Assembly: GCF_028453695.1 (NCBI RefSeq)
Contig: NC_135772.1
Location: 13,516,001 to 13,580,000, forward strand
Direction of reading: 5' to 3'
DNA length: 64,000 bases
Source of the DNA: Augochlora pura
Lineage: Eukaryota; Arthropoda; Insecta; Hymenoptera; Halictidae
Shown here piece after piece: positions 25,234-36,292 of the stretch. Each line of letters opens with the position of its first letter. The stretch's first letter is position 1. Position numbers and translations under genes: made by a program. The notes below the pieces were generated by a model. The model did not search any database. It saw only the letters and a program-made list of their open reading frames with translations, and was not told where the DNA came from.

Positions 25234-27707
25234 TCTTTTATAGGGTTAATCTTCTGGTCGAAATTAATTTTCGTTGAACAGTAATACGTAACATGCAAGA
25301 TTAAGTACTAAAAATAAAATTTGTTAATTCTTTTTAAAGTTTAGATATATGTAACATAAAAATATGTTTTAATTTTATAATTAATAATATGTTTATATAT
25401 TATATACATATATATTAAATAATATGTTTTTAGTAAACAAAAATAGCTGTGATGGCTGAGAGTAGATTTACGCCTGGAAAGGGTTGATGCTCACAAGAAA
25501 ACCTTGGTGACTCGGACGCACCGATTTTCGCGAAACTTTGCACAAGTCTTCATTAGACCTATCTAGCAATTCAACCGTATTTCAATTGCGCCCGTTCTGT
25601 TATTACAAGGAAGAAATCAACCCTTTTATCCGAACTACTATATAACTAAAATAAAGAGGTTAAAATAAAAGTTACATTTAAAACGTTTTTCATGCTTGAA
25701 AAATAAATATCCTGATCCAAAAGTATGACGTAACTTTTGTTTTAGCTATTATTCGAGTACCATTCGTAGTTTACAATTTATAAAGCTTTACATAGAAAAT
25801 AAAAATAAAATAAAAACAAAATAAAAATAAAATAAAAATAAAATAAAAAAAATAGAAATAATAAGATTAGGTTAAAATAAAAAGGGCTAAATTCTTGGGT
25901 AGGTCCATTAGGGAGTTCTGCAATGATTCATCAAAATGCACGTGCATCAGTCAACGGGATTCCCTTGTGAGCTAAATTGAAACGTTTCGCATACTATAGA
26001 ACTCGGCTGACCTTTTAACCTTTCGCGATCTGTAAATATTTTTATAGCGCACTCCGGCAAGTCCGCGCGCTCGAATCGATGAAATTGGAGAAAAACAAAA
26101 TGCTTGTTGTTTTTAAATGAAAAATAAAAGGAAACACAACAAACACGGTGTATCGAATGACGTACGTTGCAAACAAGAAAAATCAGTTGGTAAACATATT
26201 GATGTCCAGTGTAAATATAAAAATCGCTGAAATAAAATCGTTAGTCGCGCAAATTGGACTTTATTAGGATCTAATTGTTATCCAATCGCACTGGAGATGG
26301 GATCGCAAGGGCCCTTGACAATTTAACCCTTAAAGGTCTCGATACGAGTACATGATAAAAATTTAATTTTTATTTCATTTATTTATCAAATTGCAACTTC
26401 ATTGATTTGTTAATCAAAAAAGAATATTTCCGGATAATTTTTAATTGTCTTATGCGCAAGTATTGCAAAAAAAGCTCTCGGTTGTTTACGATTAATTTCC
26501 AGCGAACATTACTGTCTCCGTTAATTAACACATATATTTTAATTAACTCTTTAAAGCACACGATTTTAAAGAAATATTTTTATATACAAATGAAATATTT
26601 TTTAATACAAAAGGTGAAATAAAACGCTCATTTCAATTATCTAACATAAAACATTATTTCAAAATTATTATAAAACATCAATATATTTTTTGTTTAATTA
26701 TAAAGCAATATATTCGCTCGTGATAAATTTTAGGAAAAGCAATTTACGAACGTGTTTGGAATTTAATAAATTTCTTTTCACTTATTTACGCATTTATTGC
26801 ATTACCGTACATCATCGCCAATTGAATGGAAATACTATAAATGAGATATTAAAAAAATAAAATATCAAATTATTAAAATATTAATACCTACAAAAATGAG
26901 AAATATTTTTATTTAGTAACTAGTTATTATTAGATTGCAAATCGTTATGCGAAATAAAACCAGCAGAACTTCAAGATATTGCAGTCAAGGAAAATTTGTT
27001 TCCTTATCTGATAATTGAAAAAAGTTGATAGCAGCGCTTCCCATCGAGTCCCTCGAATTCTTTAAAATTCGTCTGCCTGTTCCGCCTACTCATTTTTATC
27101 ACGGACGCGTAAAATTCGCAGTCTAGTCGTTACTTACACAAGATTAGCGGTTCGTATTTTTCCCACAGCAGTTGTCCTGCACCGCGCATGATGTCACCGC
27201 AAGAAAATTGCAACACTTTATTCAATGAGAATTAGTTTCCGGATTTCCGTTTGACAATGGTCGGCAACCATTTCATTTCAGCATTACAGTTTCTATAAGC
27301 GCGTACTGTATACGTAAAACAGTATGTAACTTTAAATGTTTGCAGCTTTGAAACTGTTATCACTATTATACAACAAGGCTTATCAACTAGAAGATTTGCT
27401 ATACAAGATTGCACATTGTAGATCGTATTATAAAAGTTTGCGAAAATTAGTTCAATAAATTTGCATTATATTTATATTTATACCGTATTATGTTATATTA
27501 TTTTTACGTTTATGAAGAAACATAAAATAGCCGCTTTTAGCGATCAGTAAACGTCAAAATTTTATTCATCGATTGTTGTCAAATAATTGCCAAATTATAA
27601 AAAACTAGTCCACAACAAATTTCTAAAACCAATAAATTATCTTAAAAGAGTAACCAAAAGATATTAAATCAAAATATTTAATCCCATAAGAAGGTACTCA
27701 AAAGTTG
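25234..27707. other. AT-rich non-coding stretch
   Basis: Stop-dense, very AT-rich DNA. It holds the A-rich repeat at 25,798-25,858 and a lone TTAACCCTTAAAGG near 26,323 that resembles a piggyBac-type end but has no visible partner. Otherwise I see nothing. Confidence 0.45.
25798..25858. repeat. (AAAATAAAAT)n A-rich repeat
   Basis: Imperfect repeats of AAAATAAAAT-like units. Confidence 0.85.
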
Positions 27708-27949
27708 TTAACCCTTTGCGCTCGAAACCATTTCAACTACAAATTTTAAATAATTTTCCCAGCTTATAGTATTCTTATTGTATGTAACGAAGTGCACTTT
27801 TATGCGTGCGAAATTGATTCTGATGACTCGTAACAAGTTTCACGATTTAACAATTTTTTTAATCTAAACTTGTTATAAAAATTATCTTGGAACGTGATAG
27901 AACAATTATAGTGGTGCCTTGGCGTCACCACTCGAGTGCAAAGGGTTAA
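27708..27949 (-). mobile_element. piggyBac-type miniature element, copy 3
   Basis: Begins TTAACCCTTTGCGCTCGA and ends TCGAGTGCAAAGGGTTAA, 242 bp. The interior matches the reverse complement of copy 2, including the GAAGTGCACTTT segment. Both TTAA edges are intact. No protein encoded. Confidence 0.87.
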
Positions 27950-28059
27950 TTAACTCTTCAAAAAAAAGACGCTTTCAGATACAAAACGTGATATATTGTT
28001 CCACAAGAAAATAACTTAAAAAATATTAAACTTCGGAAGAATGTAAAAAATCGCTGGAA

Positions 28060-28860
28060 AAATATTGATTACCATCGTGGACAAAAATCTGGAGTGTCGC
28101 GGGGTCAACGAATTCACCGTCGTCGCTCTCAACCGAGAAGAAGAGAGCGCACATTCGGCAGGTCAGCATTAGGTTACAGCCGCGGATCGATTGTTTCGCG
28201 CAAACGGTGCCGATCGAAGGTTGAAAATAACTCGATGACCTATTTCCGACACGTCCGTACGGGATGCTGCGACTTTCGCGCGCGATCGCGCGACTCGATT
28301 AACCGGACGCGACGGATCGTGCCGGATAAGAAGAACGGCGGGTCGAGGATTCCGCGGTGTCAATGTTAAACAGCACAGGGGACCGCAGCCGCCGTGGTCC
28401 GATTCCAGCGCGGCGGTCCTGTTTCGCGGTAGATGCCGTTGCAGCCGGGGCCCCGAGGAGGAGCTGCGCGTTCGTTGCGCCGAGATATGCGCGGCGGCAG
28501 CCCGAGAAAACGCAATAAGTCTCCGGCTACTTTCTAGCCCGCGGCCTGCTGCCACGATGCACGCTATTCTCGCTCCCTCGGACCCACGCGAACACGGCTC
28601 CGACTATCGAGCAAACTTTCCTGCGCGAGGCTACAAAAGTCCGAGCTCTGTCTTGCGCGCTGCTGCGTGCACCGTGCGCCCGAGATCCAGCGACCGATTC
28701 GATCGGCTGATTTCCCGCGTGAAGTGTCGAGCGCTAAGCAGATGCGCGCGGCCGAAGACGGTTTCTTTGGTGTTTTCGGCCGATTGCCGCGATGACTATT
28801 TGCTATTTGTTAGTCGATGCTATCATCGGTTGCCACAGGATAGGTAATTGCGAATCTGCC
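28060..28860. other. CpG-rich block, possible promoter or untranslated exon
   Basis: One of the most GC-rich blocks in the window, with overlapping Arg-rich frames of 91-128 codons on both strands and no domain. CTACAAAAG near 28,630 is TATA-like, and ATAG|GTAATT at 28,844 is a weak splice-donor match on the + strand. These hints are compatible with a non-coding first exon but do not establish one. Confidence 0.3.
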
Positions 28861-29961
28861 TAGCTTTCAGCAATGGATGTCGCACAACAGGTGTTCGTGG
28901 ACTACTTCTTAACCGATATATGTACCGGTATCTCGTTTAAGTTGAGATTGTAAAAGATTTCATGGACACGTGGTTTAAGAAAAAATAAATTGACACGTGT
29001 CTTTTAGTATTTCTTCTATTTCTTATCTTGGAATTTTATTTTACCTAAAAAATTCGTAATATAATTCTCTTAAATGAAATAAAATAAATCTTCTAGAAGA
29101 AAATTAATTAGTTGTGGCAACATTTTTTATTAAAAACAGCTGACTGGTTAAATAGTGGTTTATGAAATTAAGATATTGAATGAGTATCAGGAAAACCTAT
29201 TTGCGTTATTTTGTAATCTTGGATTACTTTGCGAAAAGCTTCGACGTATTTATATGTTCATAAATAATGCTTTAAGGTATTTTAATAATAAAAAATAAAT
29301 TACGCTTTAATATTAATAATAAATAACGCTTCGAAGGAAACATTACTATGTAAGTATTCTAATCATCACAAAAATTAAATTTGTAAAAGATTCAACAGTA
29401 CCGAATAAATCAAATCAGTTTCAAACGAAATTTTTAATTAAAAACCACGAACATTCGTCGAAAGAAGTATGGCAAAATTAAAACATGGGAAATATGAAAA
29501 AGAAAAATACCATTGATTATGGAAACTTTCGTAAATTGAATTTTACAAAACTTTAATAAATTACTGCATAAACCATCAAGCAACGTTTGTTAAATAAACA
29601 ATCAGAATATAGGCAAACGATATATTCGATGCAACAGAAATGCCACGCGCTTGCCAATAATTTCGGTGGCAGGTGTGGGCAGCGTAGTAAAGTGTTATAA
29701 AAATAAAAATGCAACGTCCCGGAATGGATCAGTTAATCACGATAATGTTTTTTTATTCAATAACCCGCCTGGTATGACGCAATTCAATGTTCAAAGTATT
29801 GGATAAATAAGAAAATAATGATGGTTGATTAATACTAATTAATAACACTCGAACTTTCCCGAATAAAAAGCGAATTTCGAAAATAGATTACGGAGTCGGC
29901 TATTATGGGGTTCGGTCTGTTTGCGGATATAATTAACTACGCACTTATCGAATAAGACGCA
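28861..29961. other. AT-rich non-coding stretch
   Basis: Stop-dense AT-rich DNA with no repeats, transposon ends or RNA genes that I can recognise. Confidence 0.45.
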
Positions 29962-30096
29962 TTAACCCTTTGCATGCGAGGGCTTCGGAGAGGAACCATT
30001 TAAAATTTACCTTCATTATCTCTCCAGCGGAACCCACGAGTTTAAAGATCAATTTTAAATGGCTCCCCTCCGGGGTCCTCGAGCGCAAAGGGTTAA
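29962..30096. mobile_element. Short TTAA-flanked miniature element (135 bp)
   Basis: Begins TTAACCCTTTGCATGCGAG and ends CTCGAGCGCAAAGGGTTAA. It shares the piggyBac-type ends of the longer family but has a different, palindromic interior: AACCATTTAAAATT is inverted as AATTTTAAATGG. It is probably a separate subfamily using the same ends. Confidence 0.78.
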
Positions 30097-32014
30097 ATTT
30101 GTTTACTCTCGAATAAAAAGAAATTTATGTCGAAGAGAGATTTATTTATGTCGAATAAAAATTAAAAAATGCGCTTTATTCGATAAATATAAAGTCAATT
30201 AAAAAGTAAAGAAAACAAAGAAATCAAAAAATTATTTATTCGACAAATGTAAAGTTAATTAAGCCTGGAAACAAACCGAAGGTACAGTAATTGGTCAGAT
30301 GCTCTATTATCCTGCGGCGAAACAAAAGGTAAACCGGTGAAAATCGATCGCAGCCGATCGACGAACATTCGCGCCGGAGTTCAAAATGTTCTTTGAGAAG
30401 TGACGAGATTAGGTGGATGCAGCCAGGGGTTAATGCAATCATTCTGGTTGAAAGACGGTCTCTGTCAAGAGACAGTCGGAGATCGAGCAAACACCGGCGA
30501 TCGCGTGGGAACTCAAAAAGGAGTTCAAGGGCTCTCCGAAAGTGGAGCGAGCGAATGTCACTTCCAGTTCTGGAAACTTGGCACACATCCCGGCAACCCA
30601 CAAACAGATAATTTCGCGAAATCATCGCCGATATATTCCGTTACTCGTGCTCCTCACCGACTTCATCAAACGCCGATTGATCGCGTCGTATTGACCCGCG
30701 AATTAACCCACGCTTCGAGCAAAGGTGCTATTGATCAAATATCGATCCTCAATTTGGTAACGCCAGACGCTATTGATCACGGAATCATAAAACTAACGGC
30801 TCTATTTTGTTACGTATGAGATACCCGATTTTTCATCAAAGTCGTCGCTTTTCATATTCGTCGAGACATGCCAGTATCCTAATTAACAGGTATCAAACTA
30901 TCGAGTTTTTGTATGTTACTCTCGTCAACATTACACTTCCAACTTTTCTATTTTATTTCGAATTTTTCTATTTTGATTTATTTTCATACCAAGTGCATGT
31001 CATATCTTGACAATGTTTCTCTTTCTCTAATAATAAGATTACGTAATTCTATTCAAACTTATTTTGCTAATATCTCTCAGTAACTATGTATCTTAAACCC
31101 TATTTGCTATAATATCTTTTTATGTAGAATACTGTAGAAATCTTGATATAAAAATAAAATAAAATAAAGCTGATTAGAATAGATGCCCTCCCAAAAGATA
31201 TACGATTTTTATCTGAAACATTTTTGCCGTGCAACAAATATTTTATGAGTTATCGGAGGCCTTCGTGTTACGAGGTTCAACCTTTACATTGGAAACAATA
31301 CTCTAAACAATATATTGTAATTATAATTCCATTGCAATGACAGCTTAATTCCAACACCCGCATTAATAACATATCGCAATAAATCGAACTGTAGAATAAT
31401 AATAAAAAAACTATCTTCCGTTGTATAACGTATTATTACCGCATGCATTCGCGACGCATGCAAATGCAAGATTCGCAATAAAATATACGATTCATTATTT
31501 AATATTACACGCGGCTCAGCGTGAAGACATTCCGGCGATTTGCCGAACGGATCCACAGCTTTGCACGGCTTCGTTCTTCATAAAACGTCTTTAATAAAAT
31601 CCCGTTTTGCACGAGGATCCCCGATTCCGCAAACAACATTAACAGTTACAGGGAGTCTAGCTCGCGATAAGAAGACTCCGTAGGACTCGTTTCATTAAAC
31701 GACCCTAACGAAGTGGAACATTTGAAGTATTCGCGTCGCTTCCTGCTCCGACTTGCAAAACCAGTTGCCCGGATGATTATTTCGTCGTGATTTCCCCCGT
31801 AAACGACGAGAATAAATAGACGTTTTCCGAACGGCACGGAATATTTCCAATAAAGAATGCAATAATTATTCTCGATGTAAATTGTCCGAACTTTCGTTCT
31901 GCAACAATTTGCGATCTATATAAGGACTATGATCTGTAATTAGGGGAAAGTTCCGACCTACACGGCGGTCGCCTAAATTATACGCCGCGTGGTAATTTAA
32001 CGTTACACGTTGTA
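30097..32014. other. Non-coding DNA with a CpG-richer patch at 30.3-30.8 kb
   Basis: Overlapping frames of 72-139 codons on both strands around 30,240-30,820 have no domain. The region right of 30,820 is AT-rich with moderate-GC patches near 31,500-31,830. Nothing supportable is seen. Confidence 0.4.
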
Positions 32015-32165
32015 CAGGATGTCACGCTTAACTCGAGCGTCTAAAATATCTCGCTCGCCCCTTATATTAGAAAAAATGACAGAGGAAAGCATTGATTGGC
32101 TTCGAGGGGCAAATATTCTGATAAATAAAAGGATCTTTTCAAGGTTATATTCCTTGAGATTTCAT
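32015..32165. mobile_element. Solo transposon terminus, CAGGATGTC type
   Basis: CAGGATGTCACGCTTAACTC follows a TA dinucleotide, and the sequence to about 32,165 contains CAAGGTTATATTCC and TCATGGTCATCG. Similar CAAGGT/GACCTTG motifs occur inside the intact element at 52,309-52,719. I infer a degraded end of a TA-inserting element. The right limit is uncertain. Confidence 0.4.
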
Positions 32166-32288
32166 GGTCATCGAAGCTTTTTTTTTTAATGAAACGATGT
32201 ATTTTTATTAGCGCTGTACGATCTGTGATATCACGAGCTTCGCGCGACTGAATACGAATTTAATTATTCGATCATTATTTCGCGTAGT

Positions 32289-32466
32289 TTAACCCCTTGC
32301 CGTTATTGACGAGTCCGACTCGTGGTGGAAATTACTAGTAATAAATTATAGGAGTAAATTCGGGCACGAGATAAATGTTAATATTCTGTCCCTTCTAAAA
32401 CGTTGTAACAATTGAAAATTAATAATTCTAGTGACTGTGAAGAAAACGGTACGGCATGGGGTTAAC
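32289..32466. mobile_element. Second TTAA-type miniature family, copy 1
   Basis: Begins TTAACCCCTTGCCGT and ends ACGGCATGGGGTTAA, an inverted pair with TTAA at both edges, 178 bp. The ends differ from the CCCTTTGC family. Its right TTAA is also the left TTAA of the neighbouring piggyBac-type copy, so the two insertions abut head to tail. Confidence 0.75.
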
Positions 32467-32710
32467 CCTTTCACTCGAATGGTGATAAATAAATAAAAAT
32501 AACTCTAAGGCACCGTTAAAATTATTCGATTTTATTCAAAAATAATTTTTGCAACAGTAAGGTTTATTTCTAAAAAATTGTCAAATGCTAAAACTATTGG
32601 TAGGAGTCGCAAGAATAAATTTTCTATGCATGAAAATGTGTTTTGTTAAATAAAATGGAAACGATTAAAAATGGAGCCGCGGTTAAAATGGCTCCGAGTG
32701 CAAAGGGTTG
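32462..32710 (+). mobile_element. piggyBac-type miniature element, copy 4
   Basis: Begins TTAACCCTTTCACTCGA and ends GAGTGCAAAGGGTTG, about 249 bp, in the same orientation as the 24,991 copy. The final TTAA is mutated to TTG. The interior shares CACCGTTAAAATTATTC and ATGCATGAAAATGTG-like segments with the family. No protein encoded. Confidence 0.83.
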
Positions 32711-32739
32711 AACGTAAATTTAATTTGAAACGCATCTGA

Positions 32740-33300
32740 AAGTGACCACTCAAAGGCCCAGCACTATCTCGACGGAAAACTGCGAGACGCGAAGTAATAA
32801 TTGGCAACGCGATTGCGGCACAATGAAAACGGCCCTTGAGCTCGGTTCCCCGAAAGGCCGGCGTCCAAACAAAGATTTATTTCATAAAAGAAGACGCGAC
32901 CTCCATCGCGGTTGTATTAAAGCTTCTCCGAGAACTTTGATCGACGACCGCACAAGTGGAACAGCGCGCAGCAAGGAATTAATGCATGCATTCCGCCGCG
33001 TCGCGAAACTGGCCGCGCAGTGGAAAAGTTAATTAAAACCGGCGGTGTCGTCGAGCCGGAACCGCGACAAAATAGTTTCAGCGGAGTTCTATGATTACGT
33101 GGCGTTAGTTTTCCGACGTCTGCTACGCTTCGGAGTTAATTTCGCGGCTGCAAGGAAGAACGCCGCGAGTAACGTGTTACCATTTCCGAGATAATCAGCG
33201 ATGCATCGTACGCGGCGGTGCCTCGAATCGCATAAATTTTTCCAGTCAATAGGATCGGTTTCCACGATGTAGATTCCGATAAACGTCCAACTCTTGTAGG
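32740..33300. other. CpG-rich patch
   Basis: A 96-codon frame at 32,742-33,032 (+) has a plausible length but an Arg/Thr-rich peptide and no recognisable family. Treated as non-coding, with low certainty. Confidence 0.35.
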
Positions 33301-33399
33301 CTGCGGTACAATTGACGCGTTAACTTGAATTTGTGGGAATTTGTGGGAATTGCGGCGTTTTTCCTTGCAGACACAGATTTATCGGGATTTATCATTTGT

Positions 33400-33822
33400 T
33401 ATGAGTTGCTTCCATATGGTCAAACACTAAATTCGGTTTTCTCCTGTCAACAACTGGACCGTTTGAAGCTAACGATTGACCAGAAACGGCCAGAATTGGG
33501 TAACAGAAGAGGTGTTGCGTGCCATCAAGACAACGACAGGACACACACGTCTATAGTGACTCGTCAGAAAATTCAGGTGCTTGGCTGGGACGTTTTGATG
33601 CATCCACCATATAGTCCAGACCTGGCACCAAGCGATCACCATGTTTATCTTGCATTGCGAAACTTCCTTACTGATAAGAAATTGGCATCGAGATAAGATT
33701 GGGAAAGTCGATTACAAGAGATTTTCGCTAATAGGGGCCAAGACTTCTACGAGAGAGGCATTAGGAAGGTGCCTTTAAAATGGCAACAAATTATAAAACA
33801 AAACGCTGCATATTTGACCTAA
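33400..33822 (+). pseudogene. mariner transposase, C-terminal fragment (DD34D type)
   Basis: The reading frame resembles the C-terminal half of a Tc1/mariner transposase, the enzyme that cuts and joins its own element at TA sites. Recognisable blocks in order are YELLPYGQTLNS, QQLDRL, QKRPELGNRRG, HQDN, GWDVLMHPPYSPDLAPSD and, after the stop, QDFYERGIRK and PLKWQQIIKQNAAYLT. The Asp in HQDN and the Asp in APSD are separated by exactly 34 residues, as in the DD34D catalytic triad. The first catalytic Asp and the whole DNA-binding N-terminus are missing. An in-frame TAA at 33,694 interrupts the frame, and homology continues in the same frame to a TAA at 33,820-33,822. Sequence upstream of 33,400 no longer aligns. 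No terminal inverted repeats were found. It is a dead copy. Confidence 0.92.
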
Positions 33823-35379
33823 ATCGGACAATCGAAAACATGTTAAATAATGTCTTGAAGTTCGCGTACAAATAATGAATTTCTTCCTCCCCGATCTAAT
33901 ACAATTCAAATCATCGGTAGAACAGGATCCCGTTCGCGGGAATGACAACGATGATCGGGGGCAGATGAGAAAAATAAACGCGAGTCGAGCAAACGAGACG
34001 CGACGAGACAAGATTTCCCCGGTTCTTCCTCGTCCTCGTTTTAATCCCGTGCAATTATTCACCGTCATGTAGAAACACGAAAGGCCGAGACGCCCGGTCG
34101 CTCCCGCGGATTTCCTTCGTTTTCCGTCGAGCGAATTTCGTTCCGAAAGCTAGCGACAGGATTATGCGGCATTTTTCAACGTTTATGCACCGTGTCGTGA
34201 CTGCGCGGCACGGGAGAACTTCCTGTGCATTAATTGATAAAAATTGTAACATTAAAAATTCCGCGACAGATACGAAATTTATAATTGTTCGTGCAGAGAA
34301 GAACTTTTGAATATTTTCGTAATCGTGTTACCGGAGAGAATTTAATAATTTTCTGTGTGTTCTGTTAGAGGGTAAAACTCTCGCAGTCGAAGTTGTCGTT
34401 TCGCTGCCGGCGTTACGTGATTTTCAAGAGTACTTTTGCAAGTTTATACAAGCTTAACGTAATGGTAAATTTTTTTTGCATTTATGGCGCGCTGAAATAA
34501 ATATGCTTCGCTTGCGAACAGTTTAATTCGAAGCTATTACTTCATTTGTTGCACGAGATTCTGATTCGTTTGGATAATTGAAATTCTAATGTGTATACAT
34601 TTTATTTTTAGCGCAAGCAATGTTATACCTAATCTGCGGAACTTTGTGCAAAATAACAATTTTCTTCATTTAATAGAGAAAGGAAATTTTTTCTTTAATA
34701 ACTGGATGTAAATTTTACATGAATGGCCTGAAATGATTCAAATCGTTACGTATTAATATATAAATCACAAACGCATAAAATCCATGGAATCACAACCATG
34801 GAATTGGTTGTGATAATCGTGAAATTGAGAGAGACCAAATTGCTGCATTTATGATTGAACGCGGACAAATCTGTTTTCATTATTTTGTTAAATAAATTAA
34901 AGATTTGTGAAAGAAGTGATACTTGGGAGTTGATGTTTATGCTCGCGCCTGTTTAACGATACTTGACAAGTTAACAAAGAGATAAGACAAATAATTAACC
35001 GGCTAACAAGACTTGAACACACACCGAAACGAGATGCAGATGGATACGAGACGAAATTGGATTTATTAACTCTAATCATAGATAAGAGGTCTCATTCATA
35101 TCTTTGTAAGGATCGAAACAGCCGTAATACGCTTTAATTCGACTTAATCCTAATATCCGATTAACTTCGACGAATGCACGGATAGACAGTTGACACTATC
35201 ATTGTATATTTTATTTAAGCAACAGTATACAACGTACAACATATAAATGCACGAAGAAAGACGAGCGACAAAAGTTCAAAGGTCTTCAACATCGTGTTAC
35301 CAACGAATAACCTTTCGAATGGTGGCTCTGCAAGAATTTTGTCCGATTTGAAGAATAGGTTATTGATAATGTTCATCAG
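33823..35379. other. Non-coding DNA
   Basis: A moderate-GC patch at 33,870-34,230 has overlapping short frames on both strands, followed by AT-rich DNA. No gene or repeat supported. Confidence 0.4.
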
Positions 35380-35547
35380 TTTCACAGTCAATTAACGATT
35401 CCGCTTTGAACTTTATCATTAGCTCCACACTCGATTCACAATTTTTCTTTGAGGCGTCTCATTAGTTACACAGTTAATGATTCTTCTTTGAAGTATTCTC
35501 TATTAGATTTACAGTTAACAATTTCTCCATAAAGTTTCGGAATGTAG
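35380..35547. repeat. Degenerate tandem repeat, four units of 41-43 bp
   Basis: Four consecutive units (43, 43, 41 and 41 bp) each contain a CACAGTTAA-like block and a TTCTTTGAAG-like block and end in ATTAG or a close variant. The units have diverged, so the array is old. Confidence 0.7.
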
Positions 35548-36081
35548 ATTAAAAATAGTTCGTGTTTATTGGGAAGTATGCGAACGGAAGTTAATAAAAA
35601 TACACCGTTGACATCTTGCAAAATTTTCTTTTATTGTCTCATGAAATTATAAATTATTCTTGGTTCTTTTTTCCTTGTTGGGTAATAATAGATTAAAAGC
35701 GACTCTGGATCACGAAATTATAATAATCAAAAATAGACCTCCAAGATGGCGCGAGTTAATTCTATGGGGTTGTTCATTTAAAATTACGCGAAATATGATG
35801 CGCGCGCTCTTTAAGGTATTCACGAATTGGAAGACAGCAGTCAGCATTCTAAGCAATAAACAATTGGGTATTAAACAGTAGGTGTATTTCCCTCTAAAGA
35901 CCGAGTTAACTCTTGCATTTAACATTTCTCCTGAAAATGTGATGCTCTCGAGATATCTAAATTCAAAATTTCATGGATGAACACCATGTATAAAAGTCCG
36001 TGATAAGGACAGAGGAACGACTGTAAAGATGGGAACGAAAATGATGTAAGCTTGGAGATACGATTAAACAAATTGTAACAA
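35548..36081. other. AT-rich non-coding stretch before the LINE fragment
   Basis: A 73-codon frame (+) and a 71-codon frame (-) overlap at 35,660-35,925, neither with a domain. Part of this stretch may be decayed upstream LINE sequence, but I cannot show that. Confidence 0.35.
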
Positions 36082-36292
36082 GAATATAGAAGATACAATT
36101 ATATGCGCACCAAACACAAACTAAAACCACTGCTCAAGGATAACATAAACAGCAACAAAATCAAGGACCTATTAAAATTTCTGAGAGATACAGGCTTAAT
36201 AAACAAAATATAGGGTCTATTTAAATAGAAGGCCGCTAATAGCCTTGCAGCTGATGCGACGTAAAACCTCTAAGAAAAGAAAAAAAGAATAC
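36082..36292 (+). mobile_element. LINE (non-LTR retrotransposon) 3' end fragment
   Basis: An open stretch from 36,082 to a TAG at 36,211 ends in the peptide IKDLLKFLRDTGLINKI. This resembles the C-terminus of LINE polyproteins, where a leucine-rich LLKFLRDTGL-type tail follows the zinc-knuckle/RNase region. It is followed by GGCCGCTAATAGCC...GCTGATGCGACG, which can pair as a hairpin of the kind seen in the 3' UTR of some arthropod LINEs, then an A-rich tail to about 36,292. The order C-terminus, short UTR hairpin, A-rich tail supports a 5'-truncated LINE. The family name is not determined and the 5' limit is unclear. Confidence 0.55.
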
